A DNA stretch of 42,087 bases from NCBI GenBank assembly GCA_021802965.1, contig JAJZQZ010000004.1, forward strand, positions 1 to 42,087, written 5' to 3'. Made by a program: the position numbers and the translations under genes. Source of the DNA: Actinomycetes bacterium. Lineage in GTDB: Bacteria; Actinomycetota; Thermoleophilia; RBG-16-64-13. This document shows, piece after piece, positions 1-8,214 of the stretch (position 1 is the stretch's first letter; each line of letters begins with the position of its first letter). Under the pieces are notes generated by a model, which worked only from the letters and a program-made list of their open reading frames with translations, ran no database searches and had not been told where the DNA came from.

Positions 1-2
1 CG

Positions 3-1850
3 TACCGTGCCCCGAACGAGGTCATCGACGCCGATGTCGGCAACGTCACGGCGATCGGCGTGGAGATCGCGACGGACACGAAGATCGACGATGTCGCGGC
101 GCTCCGCGACCAGGGCTTCGACGCGGTGCTGGTCGCGACCGGCACGCACAAGCCTATCCAGCTGCGCGTTCCCGGCGAGGACAAGGAAGGTGTCACCAGC
201 GCCCTTGCCTTCCTACGCGCTGTCAAGCTCGGCCAGTCCCTGGACCTGCGGGGCAAGCGGGTGCTCGTGGTCGGCGGTGGCAACGTCGCTATCGACGCCG
301 CCCGCACGGCGCGTCGTTTGGGCGCCGCTTCCGTCGATCAGGCCAGCCTGGAGAGCTGCGAAACCATGCCCGCCCACGACTTCGAGATCGAGGAAGCCAA
401 GGCCGAGGGCGTCGTCCTGCACGACGGCTGGGGCATCGACCATTTTACCGGCAACGGTCGCGTGCAGGCGGCGGAGCTCAAGGTGTGCACCTGCGTGCTC
501 GACCCGCAGGGCCGCTTCGCGCCGGAGTACGACGAGGCCAAGCGCAAGACCATCCCCTGCGAGCTCGTCATCGTGGCCGCGGGCATGGGTGCCGACACCG
601 GGGCCTTTGGGCTCGAGACCAATCCCAACCGCACTCTGAAGGCCGATCCCGCGACCTTGCAGACCCCCGTGCCGCACGTGTTCGCCGCCGGTGACGTCGT
701 CACCGGGCCTTCGATGATCACCAAGGCGGTCGGTCACGGCCGGCGGGCGGCGTTCATGATCGACCGCTATCTGCAGGGGCAGGAGCTCGACCCGAACGCC
801 TTCGACGAGGCGCTGCCGCGCGTCGACAAGGACGAGGTGCTGGGACGCCAGGCCGTGTACGAACGCCGGGAGCGGGTCGACCCCCCGCTTGCGATCAGCG
901 CGGCGCCGGCAGACTTCTCCGAGACTGAGCCACCCATGACCGAGGAGCAGGCCGTGGCGGCCGCATCCCGCTGTCTCGATTGCGGCGTCTGTTCGGAGTG
1001 CCACGCCTGCGTGGACGCCTGCCCGGCCGACGCGGTCAAGCTGGACATGCGGGCCGAGCACATCGAAGCCGACGTCGGCGCCGTGGTCCTGGCGACCGGC
1101 TTCCGGCTCTTTCCCGCCGACGCCAAGCCGGAGTACGGGTACGGCCGCTACAAGAACGTCATCACCGGCATGCAGATGGACCGCCTGCTCGCCCCGACTC
1201 GCCCCTTCAACTCGGTGGTGCGGCCGGGCGACGGCAAGATCCCCGACAGCATCGGCTACATCATGTGCACCGGCTCCCGCGACCAAACGGTGGACAACCC
1301 GCTGTGCTCGCGCATCTGTTGCATGTACTCGGTGAAGCACAACCAGCTGGTCATGGGAGCCCTTCCCCTGGCCGACGTGACCGTGCACTACATGGACGTG
1401 CGTGCCGTGGGCAAGGGCTACGACGAGTTCTATCAGCAGGCCAAAGATATGGGCGCCATGTTCATCAAAGGGCGCGTGGCCAAGGTCACCGAGAAGGAGA
1501 ACGGAAACCTCATCGTGCGGTACGAGGACGTCGAAGGCGACGGCGGCATCGTGGAAGCCGAGTACGACATGGTCGTGCTGGCCGTCGGCGTGCAGCCCAA
1601 CCTAGAACCCGCGGGACTTTTCGAGGACGTCTCGCTGATGCTCGACCAGTACCACTACGTCGGAGAGGCCGACGAAGACCTGAACCCGGGGCGCACCAAC
1701 CTGCCCGGTGTCTTCGTCGCCGGTTCTGCCTCCGGGGTCAAGGACATCCCGGATTCCATCCTTCACGCCGGAGCTGCAGTGGCTCAGGCTGCCGCGCACA
1801 TCGAGAAGTCGAAGGCGCCGAACGAGCGGAAAGCGAAGGTCATGGCATGA
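3..1850 (+). CDS. GltD-HdrA fusion: NAD(P)H/FAD-dependent oxidoreductase with ferredoxin domain (5' partial)
   Basis: The reading frame is open from the left edge, so the N-terminus is missing. The first third resembles the NADPH-dependent glutamate synthase small chain (GltD): an ATG-type FAD-site strand at nt 130-145 and a Rossmann motif GGGNVAIDAA at nt 273-305. A Cys-rich ferredoxin segment, CLDCGVCSECHACVDACP, lies at nt 972-1025. The rest is HdrA-like, with the CTGSR...CSRICC signature at nt 1266-1325 and a final FAD-binding stretch near nt 1690-1790. Known family role: flavoprotein core of heterodisulfide-reductase-like complexes, here with an added pyridine-nucleotide module. Inferred role: moving electrons between NAD(P)H and the downstream HdrA and membrane subunit. 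It overlaps the next gene by 4 nt (ATGA), implying one operon. The exact donor and acceptor are unknown. Confidence 0.9.
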   Translation, partial: YRAPNEVIDADVGNVTAIGVEIATDTKIDDVAALRDQGFDAVLVATGTHKPIQLRVPGEDKEGVTSALAFLRAVKLGQSLDLRGKRVLVVGGGNVAIDAARTARRLGAASVDQASLESCETMPAHDFEIEEAKAEGVVLHDGWGIDHFTGNGRVQAAELKVCTCVLDPQGRFAPEYDEAKRKTIPCELVIVAAGMGADTGAFGLETNPNRTLKADPATLQTPVPHVFAAGDVVTGPSMITKAVGHGRRAAFMIDRYLQGQELDPNAFDEALPRVDKDEVLGRQAVYERRERVDPPLAISAAPADFSETEPPMTEEQAVAAASRCLDCGVCSECHACVDACPADAVKLDMRAEHIEADVGAVVLATGFRLFPADAKPEYGYGRYKNVITGMQMDRLLAPTRPFNSVVRPGDGKIPDSIGYIMCTGSRDQTVDNPLCSRICCMYSVKHNQLVMGALPLADVTVHYMDVRAVGKGYDEFYQQAKDMGAMFIKGRVAKVTEKENGNLIVRYEDVEGDGGIVEAEYDMVVLAVGVQPNLEPAGLFEDVSLMLDQYHYVGEADEDLNPGRTNLPGVFVAGSASGVKDIPDSILHAGAAVAQAAAHIEKSKAPNERKAKVMA

Positions 1851-3586
1851 GCGCGCGAAAGATCGGCGTCTACGTCTGCCAGTGCGGCGGCAACATCGGC
1901 GACTACGTCGATGTCGACGAAGTGGTCGCCCAGGTGGCGAAGGAGCCCGGCGTCGTGGTCGCGAAAACGGCCATGTTCACCTGCTCGGACTCGACCCAGC
2001 AGGAGATCGTGCAGGACGCCCACGAGCAGGGGCTCGACGGCCTGGTGGTCGCCTCGTGCTCGCCCAAGCTCCACACCTATACCTTCCGGGACGTGGCCCG
2101 GCGGGCGGGCATGAACCCCTTCCAATACACCCAGGTGAACGTCCGCGAGCAGTGCTCCTGGACCCACACCGACGACCACGAAGGCGCTACGCAGAAGGCC
2201 CTGCGCCTCGTACGCGCCGGGATCAACCGTACCCGTTTGACAGAACCCTTGGAACCGATCGTGGTCAAGACGACGCCCAAGAGTCTCGTGGTCGGCGGTG
2301 GTGTCGCCGGCCTGCGGGCGGCCCTGGGGCTCGCCCAGGTCGGGCTCTCGGTATTCCTGTTGGAGAAGGAGCCGAAGCTCGGTGGCTGGGTCGCCGGGTT
2401 CGCCGAGATGTATCCCCACGGGCGCGACGGGCGCGCCCTGATCGCGGAGCTGGAGAAGGCGGTTCGTTCCCACCCCGGCGTCACCGTGTTCACCAGCGCG
2501 GAGCTTGTCGCGAAGAGCGGCAGCTTCGGCAACTACCAGGTGACGATAGCCATCCACGGAGACCAGCTGGAGACCATCCAGGTCGAGGTCGGCTCGATCG
2601 TCGTCGCCACCGGGTTCGACACGTACCAGCCGGAAGAGGGCGAGCTCGGCTACGGCTTGGATGGCGTGATGACGATCGCGGAATTCAAGCGGATGGTCGA
2701 AGAATCCGCCGGCGCGCTCGAGCACAACGGCCGTCCGGTGAAGACGGTGGCGTACATCTACTGCGTGGGCAGCCGCCAGGGCGAGGAGGTCGACGACCCC
2801 AACACGTACTGCTCGCGCTACTGCTGCAACGCGGCCACCCACGCCTCTCTGCAGGTCGCCGGCAAGCCGGGCAAAGTCCATCAGTACCACTTCTACCGCG
2901 ACATGCGCACATACGGTACCTTCGAGACCCTGTACGCGGAGTCGCTCGAGAAAGGCTCGGCGTACGTCAAGTACCCGGACGGCGAGCCGCCGGCCGTCGA
3001 ACGGGACGCGAAGACCGGCCGCCTGACACTGACCGCGCGCGACCTGCTGTCCGAGGGAGAGGAGGTCGCCCTCGAGGCCGACCTGGTCGTCCTGGTCACC
3101 GGCATGGTCCCGCGCGAGAACCAGGGCCTGACCAAGACGCTCAAGCTGCCCGTGGGCCAGACCGGCTTCTTCAACGAGATCCATCCCAAACTCCGGCCTG
3201 TGGAGACGGTGGTCGACGGGGTCTACATCTGCGGTGCGTGCCAGGCGCCCAGGAACTCTGCCGAGAGCGTCGCCTCCGGGCTGGCGGCGGTGTCGCAGAG
3301 CGCCGCCATCCTCAAGCGAGGTTTCGCCGAGCTCGACCCGCTGGTGGCGACTGTCGACCCGGTCGCCTGCACCTGGTGCGGTGAGTGCCAGGACACCTGC
3401 CCCTACGACGCTATCTCGATGGAGCAGCAGGACGGCACCGAGTTCGCCGTCATCGCCAAGACCGCCTGCAAGGGCTGCGGTGGCTGCGTGCCCGTGTGCC
3501 CCGCCGGCGCTATCGATCTGCAGGGTTACACCGACGCCCAGATTAGAGCCATGATCGACGGCATGCTGGGGGTGAGCTGCTCATGA
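1847..3586 (+). CDS. HdrA-like flavoprotein (CoB-CoM heterodisulfide reductase subunit A family / QmoA-QmoB like)
   Basis: 579 residues from ATG 1847, which overlaps the upstream stop. It has the HdrA N-terminal domain (IGVYVCQCGGNIGDYVDV, conserved Cys in FTCSDS and ASCSPKLH), then a Rossmann FAD-binding site SLVVGGGVAGLRAALGLA near residue 145. The CVGSR...YCSRYCC signature follows near residues 305-328. Two [4Fe-4S] ferredoxin motifs lie near the C-terminus: CTWCGECQDTCP (nt 3367-3402) and CKGCGGCVPVCP (nt 3466-3501). HdrA proteins bind FAD and relay electrons through iron-sulfur clusters, some of them by flavin-based bifurcation. Together with the flanking GltD-HdrA fusion and the QmoC-like subunit, this looks like a cytoplasmic pair docking on a quinone-reactive membrane protein. 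Whether it bifurcates cannot be read from the sequence. Confidence 0.93.
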   Translation: MSARKIGVYVCQCGGNIGDYVDVDEVVAQVAKEPGVVVAKTAMFTCSDSTQQEIVQDAHEQGLDGLVVASCSPKLHTYTFRDVARRAGMNPFQYTQVNVREQCSWTHTDDHEGATQKALRLVRAGINRTRLTEPLEPIVVKTTPKSLVVGGGVAGLRAALGLAQVGLSVFLLEKEPKLGGWVAGFAEMYPHGRDGRALIAELEKAVRSHPGVTVFTSAELVAKSGSFGNYQVTIAIHGDQLETIQVEVGSIVVATGFDTYQPEEGELGYGLDGVMTIAEFKRMVEESAGALEHNGRPVKTVAYIYCVGSRQGEEVDDPNTYCSRYCCNAATHASLQVAGKPGKVHQYHFYRDMRTYGTFETLYAESLEKGSAYVKYPDGEPPAVERDAKTGRLTLTARDLLSEGEEVALEADLVVLVTGMVPRENQGLTKTLKLPVGQTGFFNEIHPKLRPVETVVDGVYICGACQAPRNSAESVASGLAAVSQSAAILKRGFAELDPLVATVDPVACTWCGECQDTCPYDAISMEQQDGTEFAVIAKTACKGCGGCVPVCPAGAIDLQGYTDAQIRAMIDGMLGVSCS

Positions 3587-3882
3587 CGCCCGCATCCAAC
3601 GGAAACCATGGCAAGGGCGCGGCGACCGTGGCGGCCTCGCCGGCCGTTCGCGACGTCCGCGAGATCGTCCGCGACGAGCAATTCATGCGCGCCCGCATCC
3701 TCACCGCCCTCGAAGTCGGGCCGCTGACGGTGCCGGATATCGCCCAGGCGATCGGCAAGCCCACCCACGAGGTCGTCTTCTGGGTCATGGGCCTGCGCAA
3801 GTATGGCTACATCGCGGAGATCAAGGAGGCCACGGAGGAGGGCTACTTCCTCTATCAGGCCGTTCCACGTGAAGGTTCATGA
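3583..3882 (+). CDS. Small winged-helix-like protein in the Hdr cluster
   Basis: 99 residues, starting in a 4-nt ATGA overlap with the hdrA stop. After a flexible, low-complexity first 25 residues, the segment FMRARILTALEVGPLTVPDIAQAIGK looks like a winged-helix fold: helix, GPLTVPDIAQAIG helix-turn-helix, recognition helix with WVMGLRKYGYI, then a beta wing ending EGYFLYQAV. Small helix-turn-helix proteins of this kind occur inside hdr/qmo-like operons, but their role is not established. It may be a regulator of the cluster or a structural partner of HdrA. It has no Cys, so it is not itself an electron carrier. Confidence 0.75.
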   Translation: MTPASNGNHGKGAATVAASPAVRDVREIVRDEQFMRARILTALEVGPLTVPDIAQAIGKPTHEVVFWVMGLRKYGYIAEIKEATEEGYFLYQAVPREGS

Positions 3883-3907
3883 TGACTGCAAGGGAAAGAA
3901 GGCGATA

Positions 3908-4396
3908 GTGGAAACCACCAAGAAGACCATCATCTTGTTCAGCGGCGACTTCGATCGGGTCATGGCTGCGTTGATCATCGCCAACGGGGCTGCCGCGATG
4001 GGCGACGACGTGACCATCTTCTGCACGTTCTGGGGCCTCAACGTCCTGCGAAAGAGCGGTAAGGTGGCGACGAACGGCAAAGGCAAGAAGACCGGGCTGC
4101 AATCCATGTTCGGCAGGATGATGCCGAAGGGCACCGGCCGCCTCGGACTCTCCAAGATGAACTTCGCCGGCGCCGGCGCGCCCCTCATGAAGAAGGTGAT
4201 GAAGCAGGCGAACGCGATGTCCCTGGATGAGCTGTTCGAATCCGCCCGCGAACAGGGAGTCAAGTTCGTGGCCTGCACCCTGTCTATGGACATACTCGGC
4301 TTCAGCGAGGGGGAGCTCATCGACGGCATCGAGTATGCCGGCGTGGCTTCGTACCTTGGTGAAGCCGACGAAGCCAACGTCAACCTGTTCATCTAG
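3908..4396 (+). CDS. DsrE/DsrF/DrsH-like (DsrE2-type) sulfur-carrier family protein
   Basis: 162 residues from GTG 3908, preceded by AGAAGG five bases upstream. The in-frame ATG further upstream lies inside the previous gene and would add a basic, unnatural extension. The N-terminus TTKKTIILFSGDFDRVMAAL and the central FCTFWGLNVLRK are typical of the DsrE2 (peroxiredoxin-like DsrE) group, as is the ending VACTLSMDILGFSEGELIDGI. Cys in FCTFWG and VACTLSMD could carry sulfur. DsrE2 proteins are sulfurtransferases or membrane-linked sulfur carriers associated with Hdr-like sulfur oxidation. Placement between HdrA and the QmoC-like gene supports a sulfur-linked function for the cluster, but which sulfur compound is involved is unknown. 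Confidence 0.87.
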   Translation: METTKKTIILFSGDFDRVMAALIIANGAAAMGDDVTIFCTFWGLNVLRKSGKVATNGKGKKTGLQSMFGRMMPKGTGRLGLSKMNFAGAGAPLMKKVMKQANAMSLDELFESAREQGVKFVACTLSMDILGFSEGELIDGIEYAGVASYLGEADEANVNLFI

Positions 4397-4445
4397 CAGG
4401 CGGCCGCGTACCCCCTGTTGCTGAACGTCTGATTCGAGGAGAACC

Positions 4446-5579
4446 ATGGCAACAATGATCCGACCAGGGCTCGTCGACGAGCTCCAGGCCTATGGTGCCG
4501 AGGATGTGAGCAAGTGCTTCAATTGCGGCAACTGCTCCGCCGTGTGCGTGCACTCCGAAGCCCCCCACGTCCTGCCGCGCCGTCCCATGCACGCTCTCCA
4601 GCTCGGTCTCGAGAGCAAGCTCCGCGGCTCCCTTGAACCGTGGCTCTGCTACTACTGCGGGGAGTGCTCCGAGCAGTGCCCCAAGGGCGCCGAGCCCGGC
4701 GAGACCATGATGAGCCTGCGCCGCTGGCTCACATCCACCTACGACTTCAGCGGCATCTCGCGCCTGTTCTACCGCTCGTGGCGCTGGGAGCTGTTCTCGA
4801 TCGTCGCGTTGGCGATCCTGACCGGTATCGGCTTCGCGCTGTTCGGGATGTCGCAGGGCAGTATCAATCACTACGACGGACCGAGCGCGTTCCTTCCCAG
4901 CGCCATGATCCATCGCTTCGATTGGACCATGGCCGTGGTGCTCGTCGTCCTGCTGGGCATCAACTCGATCCGCATGTGGCGATCGGTCACGCGGGCGGCC
5001 GACGTCAAGCCGTCGATCGGCTCCTACGTGGCCGCTCTCTACACCCTGCCGGTGCACTTCTTTACCCAGCCCAAGTTTCGGCAATGCGACCGGAAGCGGC
5101 CCTGGCTCGTGCATCTGGTGCTGATGTTGAGCTACGTGACCATGCTGGTGCTCATCATGTTCTTTCTTCGCGAGATGGCCGCCGGGCCCGCCATCGACTG
5201 GCGCGTGCACGTCTTCGGCTACCTTGCTTCGGCCGGCCTGATCGTCGCGGTGGTCTTGAACCTCAGGGGCCGGATCAAGCGCGACTCTCCGCAGCATGCC
5301 CACTCCCACGAGTCGGACTGGATGTTCCTGGTCCTGCTCCTCACGGTCGCCGTGACCGGAGTGCTCCAGCATATTCTGCATCGTCTCGGTCTCGATGCAG
5401 CCGCGAACATCATCTACATCGTGCACTTGATGGGCGTCGTGCCCATGCTGGTTCTGGAAGTGCCTTTCGGCAAGTGGGCCCACCTCGCGTACCGGCCGCT
5501 CGCCGTGTACTTCGCGCGGGTGCAGGAGCACGCGAATGAAGCCGTGGCTCGCGGAGGTGCGACGGAACCCGCCTCTTGA
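4446..5579 (+). CDS. QmoC-like HdrC-HdrE fusion: iron-sulfur plus membrane cytochrome b subunit
   Basis: 377 residues from ATG 4446 (AGGAGAACC just upstream). Two four-Cys cluster motifs are at residues 24-34 (CFNCGNCSAVC) and 68-78 (CYYCGECSEQC), as in HdrC. About six hydrophobic segments follow, roughly residues 114-135, 155-173, 217-236, 245-266, 284-303 and 313-332, with His residues suitable for heme ligation. The HdrC-to-HdrE fusion and the length match QmoC of the quinone-interacting membrane oxidoreductase complex. Inferred role: exchange of electrons between the menaquinone pool and the HdrA flavoproteins encoded upstream. The gap to the DsrE gene is 49 nt, so it probably belongs to the same operon. 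Confidence 0.9.
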   Translation: MATMIRPGLVDELQAYGAEDVSKCFNCGNCSAVCVHSEAPHVLPRRPMHALQLGLESKLRGSLEPWLCYYCGECSEQCPKGAEPGETMMSLRRWLTSTYDFSGISRLFYRSWRWELFSIVALAILTGIGFALFGMSQGSINHYDGPSAFLPSAMIHRFDWTMAVVLVVLLGINSIRMWRSVTRAADVKPSIGSYVAALYTLPVHFFTQPKFRQCDRKRPWLVHLVLMLSYVTMLVLIMFFLREMAAGPAIDWRVHVFGYLASAGLIVAVVLNLRGRIKRDSPQHAHSHESDWMFLVLLLTVAVTGVLQHILHRLGLDAAANIIYIVHLMGVVPMLVLEVPFGKWAHLAYRPLAVYFARVQEHANEAVARGGATEPAS

Positions 5580-5625
5580 TGACAGAGCACGGCAGCCGAG
5601 GATGCGTCCTGCGACAGGAGACGCC

Positions 5626-6306
5626 ATGCCGACCGTCCTGGTGATCGACGACAACGCCACCATCGTGGAAGTGCTGGCCGAGTACCTCCGCGCCTCCGGG
5701 TTCACAGCCGTGACCGCGGCGGACGGCCCGGCCGCACTGGCCGCCGCCAAGGCTCAGCGGCCCGACCTTGCCCTTGTCGACGTCATGCTCCCGGGCATCG
5801 ACGGCCTCGAGCTGACGCGTCGCTTCCAAGCAGACGGCATTCCCGTGATCCTGGTGACCGCCAGGACCGAAGAGGTCGATCGACTCGTGGGGCTGGAGCT
5901 TGGCGCCGACGACTACATCAGCAAGCCGTTCAGCCCCCGGGAGGTCGTCGCGCGCGTGAGGGCTGTGCTGCGGCGCTGCGAGCGGGGCGCCACGACGAGC
6001 AGGTTGCTCAGGGTGGGCGATCTGGGGGTCGACCCCGAACGGCGCGAGGTCCGTGTCGGCGACGAGATCGTCGAGCTGACGCGGTCGGAGTTCGACGTCT
6101 TAGCCATGATGGCCGCCCATCCGGGGCGCGTGTACTCTCGTCTGCAGCTGCTCGAGGCGACCTCAGGGGATGCCTATGAAGGCTACGAGCGGACCGTCGA
6201 CGCCCACGTCAAGAACATACGCCGGAAGCTCGGCGATGACCCGAAGGCGCCGCGGTTCATACGGACCGTGATCGGTGTCGGCTACAAAGTCGAAGACCGC
6301 GGATGA
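5626..6306 (+). CDS. OmpR/PhoB-family response regulator
   Basis: 226 residues from ATG 5626, chosen because CAGGAG lies five bases upstream. An earlier in-frame ATG at 5536 lies inside the QmoC-like gene. The receiver domain has the acidic pair D8-D9, phospho-acceptor D52 (LALVDVMLPGIDG) and the KPF motif. The C-terminal winged helix (about residues 130-226) carries ELTRSEFDVLAMMAAHPGRV, RTVDAHVKNIRRKLGDD and RTVIGVGYKVE, as in OmpR/PhoB. It overlaps the histidine kinase gene by 4 nt, so the two form a cognate pair. Tandem 11-bp repeats 170 bases past the kinase gene are a plausible binding site (see 7473-7516). Confidence 0.96.
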   Translation: MPTVLVIDDNATIVEVLAEYLRASGFTAVTAADGPAALAAAKAQRPDLALVDVMLPGIDGLELTRRFQADGIPVILVTARTEEVDRLVGLELGADDYISKPFSPREVVARVRAVLRRCERGATTSRLLRVGDLGVDPERREVRVGDEIVELTRSEFDVLAMMAAHPGRVYSRLQLLEATSGDAYEGYERTVDAHVKNIRRKLGDDPKAPRFIRTVIGVGYKVEDRG

Positions 6307-7415
6307 GGCGGGCCGGACTTTGGGTGCAGGTCTTCCTATCGTTCCTGGTCGTGGCCTTGTGCGCGGTGCTGGCCGTAGGCTTAATAGCCCGGGCGGCGCT
6401 CGCACGCGCTTTCGACGCCTACCTCGCGGGCCTTCCTGACCCGAGCGGTATGGCGCGAGGAAGAGGGATGGGGCGCTTGATGTTGGGCGCCGCGGAACAG
6501 ACGTTCATCTCGAGCGTGGATCGCAGTGTCTACCTGGCCGCGATCCTCGCCGTGATCGTCGCGGGCATCGTCGCCTTGTTACTGGCCCGGTACCTGACCC
6601 GCCCTATCACCAAGCTCGAGCACGCCGCTGAAGGGCTGGCCGGCGGAGACCTGACGCACCGGGTGGACGTCGCCGGCCCGGCCGAGGTGGCCGCGCTCGG
6701 CCGCGCTTTCAATCGCATGGCCGATTCCCTCGACCAGGCCGAGGAGTTGCGCCGCAGGTTGGTGGCCGATGTCTCGCACGAGCTTCGCAACCCCATAGCC
6801 GCCGCGCGGGCGCAAGCCGAGGGGATGGCCGATGGAGTACTCTCAGTGGAGCCGAGGCGCCTGGGCTCGCTGGTTGAAGACCTGAAGCACTTGTCGGCGC
6901 TGGTGGACGACCTTCAGGTGCTGACTCTGGCCGAGTCGGGGCGCCTGCCGTACCAGATGCGGCCGATCGACCTGGCTCAGTTGGCGGCGCAGGAATGCGA
7001 GCGCGCCCAGGCCGTCGCCTCGCCAGACGTGCAGGTCGCGTGCCGGCGTCCGTCGGAACCCGTGGAGGTGGTCGGCGACGTCACCCGCATATCAGAAGTG
7101 CTGCGCAACCTGCTCAGCAACGCGCTTCGGCACACGCAACGTGGCTCTCTGACGGTTTCAGTCAGAGAAAGCGGCCGCGAGGCCGAGGTACGGGTCATCG
7201 ACACAGGCGAAGGCATCGCCGATGAAGATCTGCAGTACGTCTTCGAGCGCTTCTACCGGGCCGACTCCGCGCGGGCGGCGGACACCGGTGGCGCCGGACT
7301 CGGCCTCGCCATCTCGCGCCGTATCGTGGAAGATCACGGCGGGACCGTCTTCGCGGAGCACAACCCCGAGGGCGGCGCGATCGTCGGCTTCCGCCTACCC
7401 TTGAAAAGCGCCTGA
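6303..7415 (+). CDS. Sensor histidine kinase (HAMP, HisKA, HATPase_c)
   Basis: 370 residues from ATG 6303, in an ATGA overlap with the response regulator. Membrane segments are at residues 8-30 and 76-96, flanking a short extracytoplasmic loop of about 45 residues. A HAMP domain follows (TRPITKLEHAAEGLAGGDLTHR, about residues 99-148), then a HisKA box with phospho-acceptor H159 in DVSHELRNP. The ATPase domain has the N box (RNLLSNALRHT), G1 box (DTGEGI), F box (FERFYR) and G2 box (GGAGLGLAI). The sensing loop is too short for a recognised domain, so the stimulus is unknown. Confidence 0.96.
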   Translation: MRRAGLWVQVFLSFLVVALCAVLAVGLIARAALARAFDAYLAGLPDPSGMARGRGMGRLMLGAAEQTFISSVDRSVYLAAILAVIVAGIVALLLARYLTRPITKLEHAAEGLAGGDLTHRVDVAGPAEVAALGRAFNRMADSLDQAEELRRRLVADVSHELRNPIAAARAQAEGMADGVLSVEPRRLGSLVEDLKHLSALVDDLQVLTLAESGRLPYQMRPIDLAQLAAQECERAQAVASPDVQVACRRPSEPVEVVGDVTRISEVLRNLLSNALRHTQRGSLTVSVRESGREAEVRVIDTGEGIADEDLQYVFERFYRADSARAADTGGAGLGLAISRRIVEDHGGTVFAEHNPEGGAIVGFRLPLKSA

Positions 7416-7430
7416 CGGTCTCAGCCGAAA

Positions 7431-7461
7431 GGCCGCAGCTGCTACATGCGTGCTGCCGGCC
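7431..7461 (+). terminator. Imperfect hairpin after the kinase gene
   Basis: GGCCGCAGC (7431-7439) can pair with GCTG (7452-7455) and CGGCC (7457-7461), with one bulged C and a 12-base loop, 16 bases past the kinase stop. There is no T-run, so this is a weak terminator candidate. Confidence 0.3.
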
Positions 7462-7472
7462 GCGGGGTGCAG

Positions 7473-7516
7473 GTTCATAACCTCAGCGTCCGTCGTTCAC
7501 AGGACATTCACGCGGC
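7473..7516 (+). promoter_or_regulatory. Tandem 11-bp direct repeats (PhoB/PhoP-box-like operator)
   Basis: Four contiguous 11-base units run from 7473 to 7516: GTTCATAACCT, CAGCGTCCGTC, GTTCACAGGAC and ATTCACGCGGC. Units 1, 3 and 4 share the TTCA core at the same phase; unit 2 is degenerate. Direct repeats with 11-bp period are the usual binding sites of OmpR/PhoB regulators, and the units resemble the GTTCACC-type repeat of actinobacterial PHO boxes. A possible -10, TACGCT, lies at 7522-7527, just after the last unit, the geometry of an activator replacing a -35. The nearest candidate regulator is encoded at 5626-6306 and the target is the gene at 7586. Confidence 0.55.
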
Positions 7517-7546
7517 CTCGCTACGCTGTTCTTGCAGGAAAAAGCA

Positions 7547-7562
7547 CGTAGAACAGTCAGCA
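7547..7562 (+). repeat. 16-nt leader motif, copy 1
   Basis: CGTAGAACAGTCAGCA ends exactly 23 bases before the ATG at 7586. A copy differing at one base lies at 8215-8230, also ending 23 bases before its ATG (8254). It may be a shared 5' leader or regulatory element. Confidence 0.5.
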
Positions 7563-7585
7563 GCACGACAAGGAGGCACAATCAC

Positions 7586-8119
7586 ATGAATCTGAAGCGC
7601 GTGTACGCAGGAGTGGCCGGAGCCCTTGTGGCCGGGGTGATCTTGGGGAGTGCGACCTCGGGCCTGGCGGCCACGAGCCCTGATACGAGCGGTCGACCCA
7701 CCTCGAGCATGTCAGCGGCGTGTGGCAACCTTGGCCTGCGCCTCGGCGCAGCCGTGCGCGACGGCGGCGGGCGCCTGCTAGACGTGGTCGCCGATCTGAC
7801 CGGGAAGAGCACCGACGAGATAACCGCCGAGCGGCAGGCCGGCAAGACCTTCAGTCAGATCGCCGCCGATAACGGTGTCAGCAGCCAGGCGGTCGTGGAT
7901 GAGGCGCTCAAGATCCGTCAGCAGTTGCTGGATGCGAAGGTCAAGGACGGTACCATCACCCAGGCGCAGGCCGACGCAGCCGCCGCCAACATGAAGACGC
8001 GGCTGAGCGGGCAGGTCGAGAGCGTCAACACGAACTGCGGGGCCGGCGATGGCTCCGGTAAGGGTGCGGGCATGGGCCGCGGCGCCGGCCGCGGTGCGGG
8101 CTGCATGGCCACCCAGTAG
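7586..8119 (+). CDS. Secreted protein with DUF2680-like region and Gly-rich tail
   Basis: 177 residues from ATG 7586, nine bases after AGGAGG. A signal peptide covers about residues 1-30 (hydrophobic core YAGVAGALVAGVILGSATSG). The mature part has a helical segment with LTGKSTDEITAERQAGKTFSQIAADNGVS, then LLDAKVKDGTITQAQADAAAANM. This repeat-like pattern is seen in small secreted proteins annotated DUF2680 or hypothetical in Gram-positive bacteria. The tail (about residues 150-177) is Gly/Arg/Met-rich and includes Cys. Function unknown. The upstream operator-like repeats and two-component pair suggest stress- or nutrient-controlled secretion. Confidence 0.85.
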   Translation: MNLKRVYAGVAGALVAGVILGSATSGLAATSPDTSGRPTSSMSAACGNLGLRLGAAVRDGGGRLLDVVADLTGKSTDEITAERQAGKTFSQIAADNGVSSQAVVDEALKIRQQLLDAKVKDGTITQAQADAAAANMKTRLSGQVESVNTNCGAGDGSGKGAGMGRGAGRGAGCMATQ

Positions 8120-8151
8120 CAGCTGTCTGTCAGGACGACGGTCCGCTGAGG

Positions 8152-8190
8152 GACCGCGGGGTTCGGCCCGAAGGGCCGCGCTCCGCGGTC
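8152..8190 (+). terminator. Nested strong hairpin terminator
   Basis: An outer stem GACCGCGG (8152-8159) with CCGCGGTC (8183-8190) encloses an inner stem CGGCCC (8164-8169) with GGGCCG (8173-8178) and loop GAA. It is followed by a T-rich stretch ending CATTTT (8191-8202). It sits 32 bases past the stop of the secreted protein gene. Confidence 0.75.
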
Positions 8191-8214
8191 TGCTCTCATT
8201 TTGACGCACAGAGT

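Noticed and set aside
213-1388. Long leftward open frame opposite the GltD-HdrA gene
   Set aside because: Low-complexity His/Val/Gly-rich translation with no family motif; GC-rich antisense of a clear gene.
3803-3907. Upstream extension of the DsrE gene to an ATG at 3803
   Set aside because: Basic low-complexity extension overlapping the previous gene; GTG 3908 has a good ribosome site.
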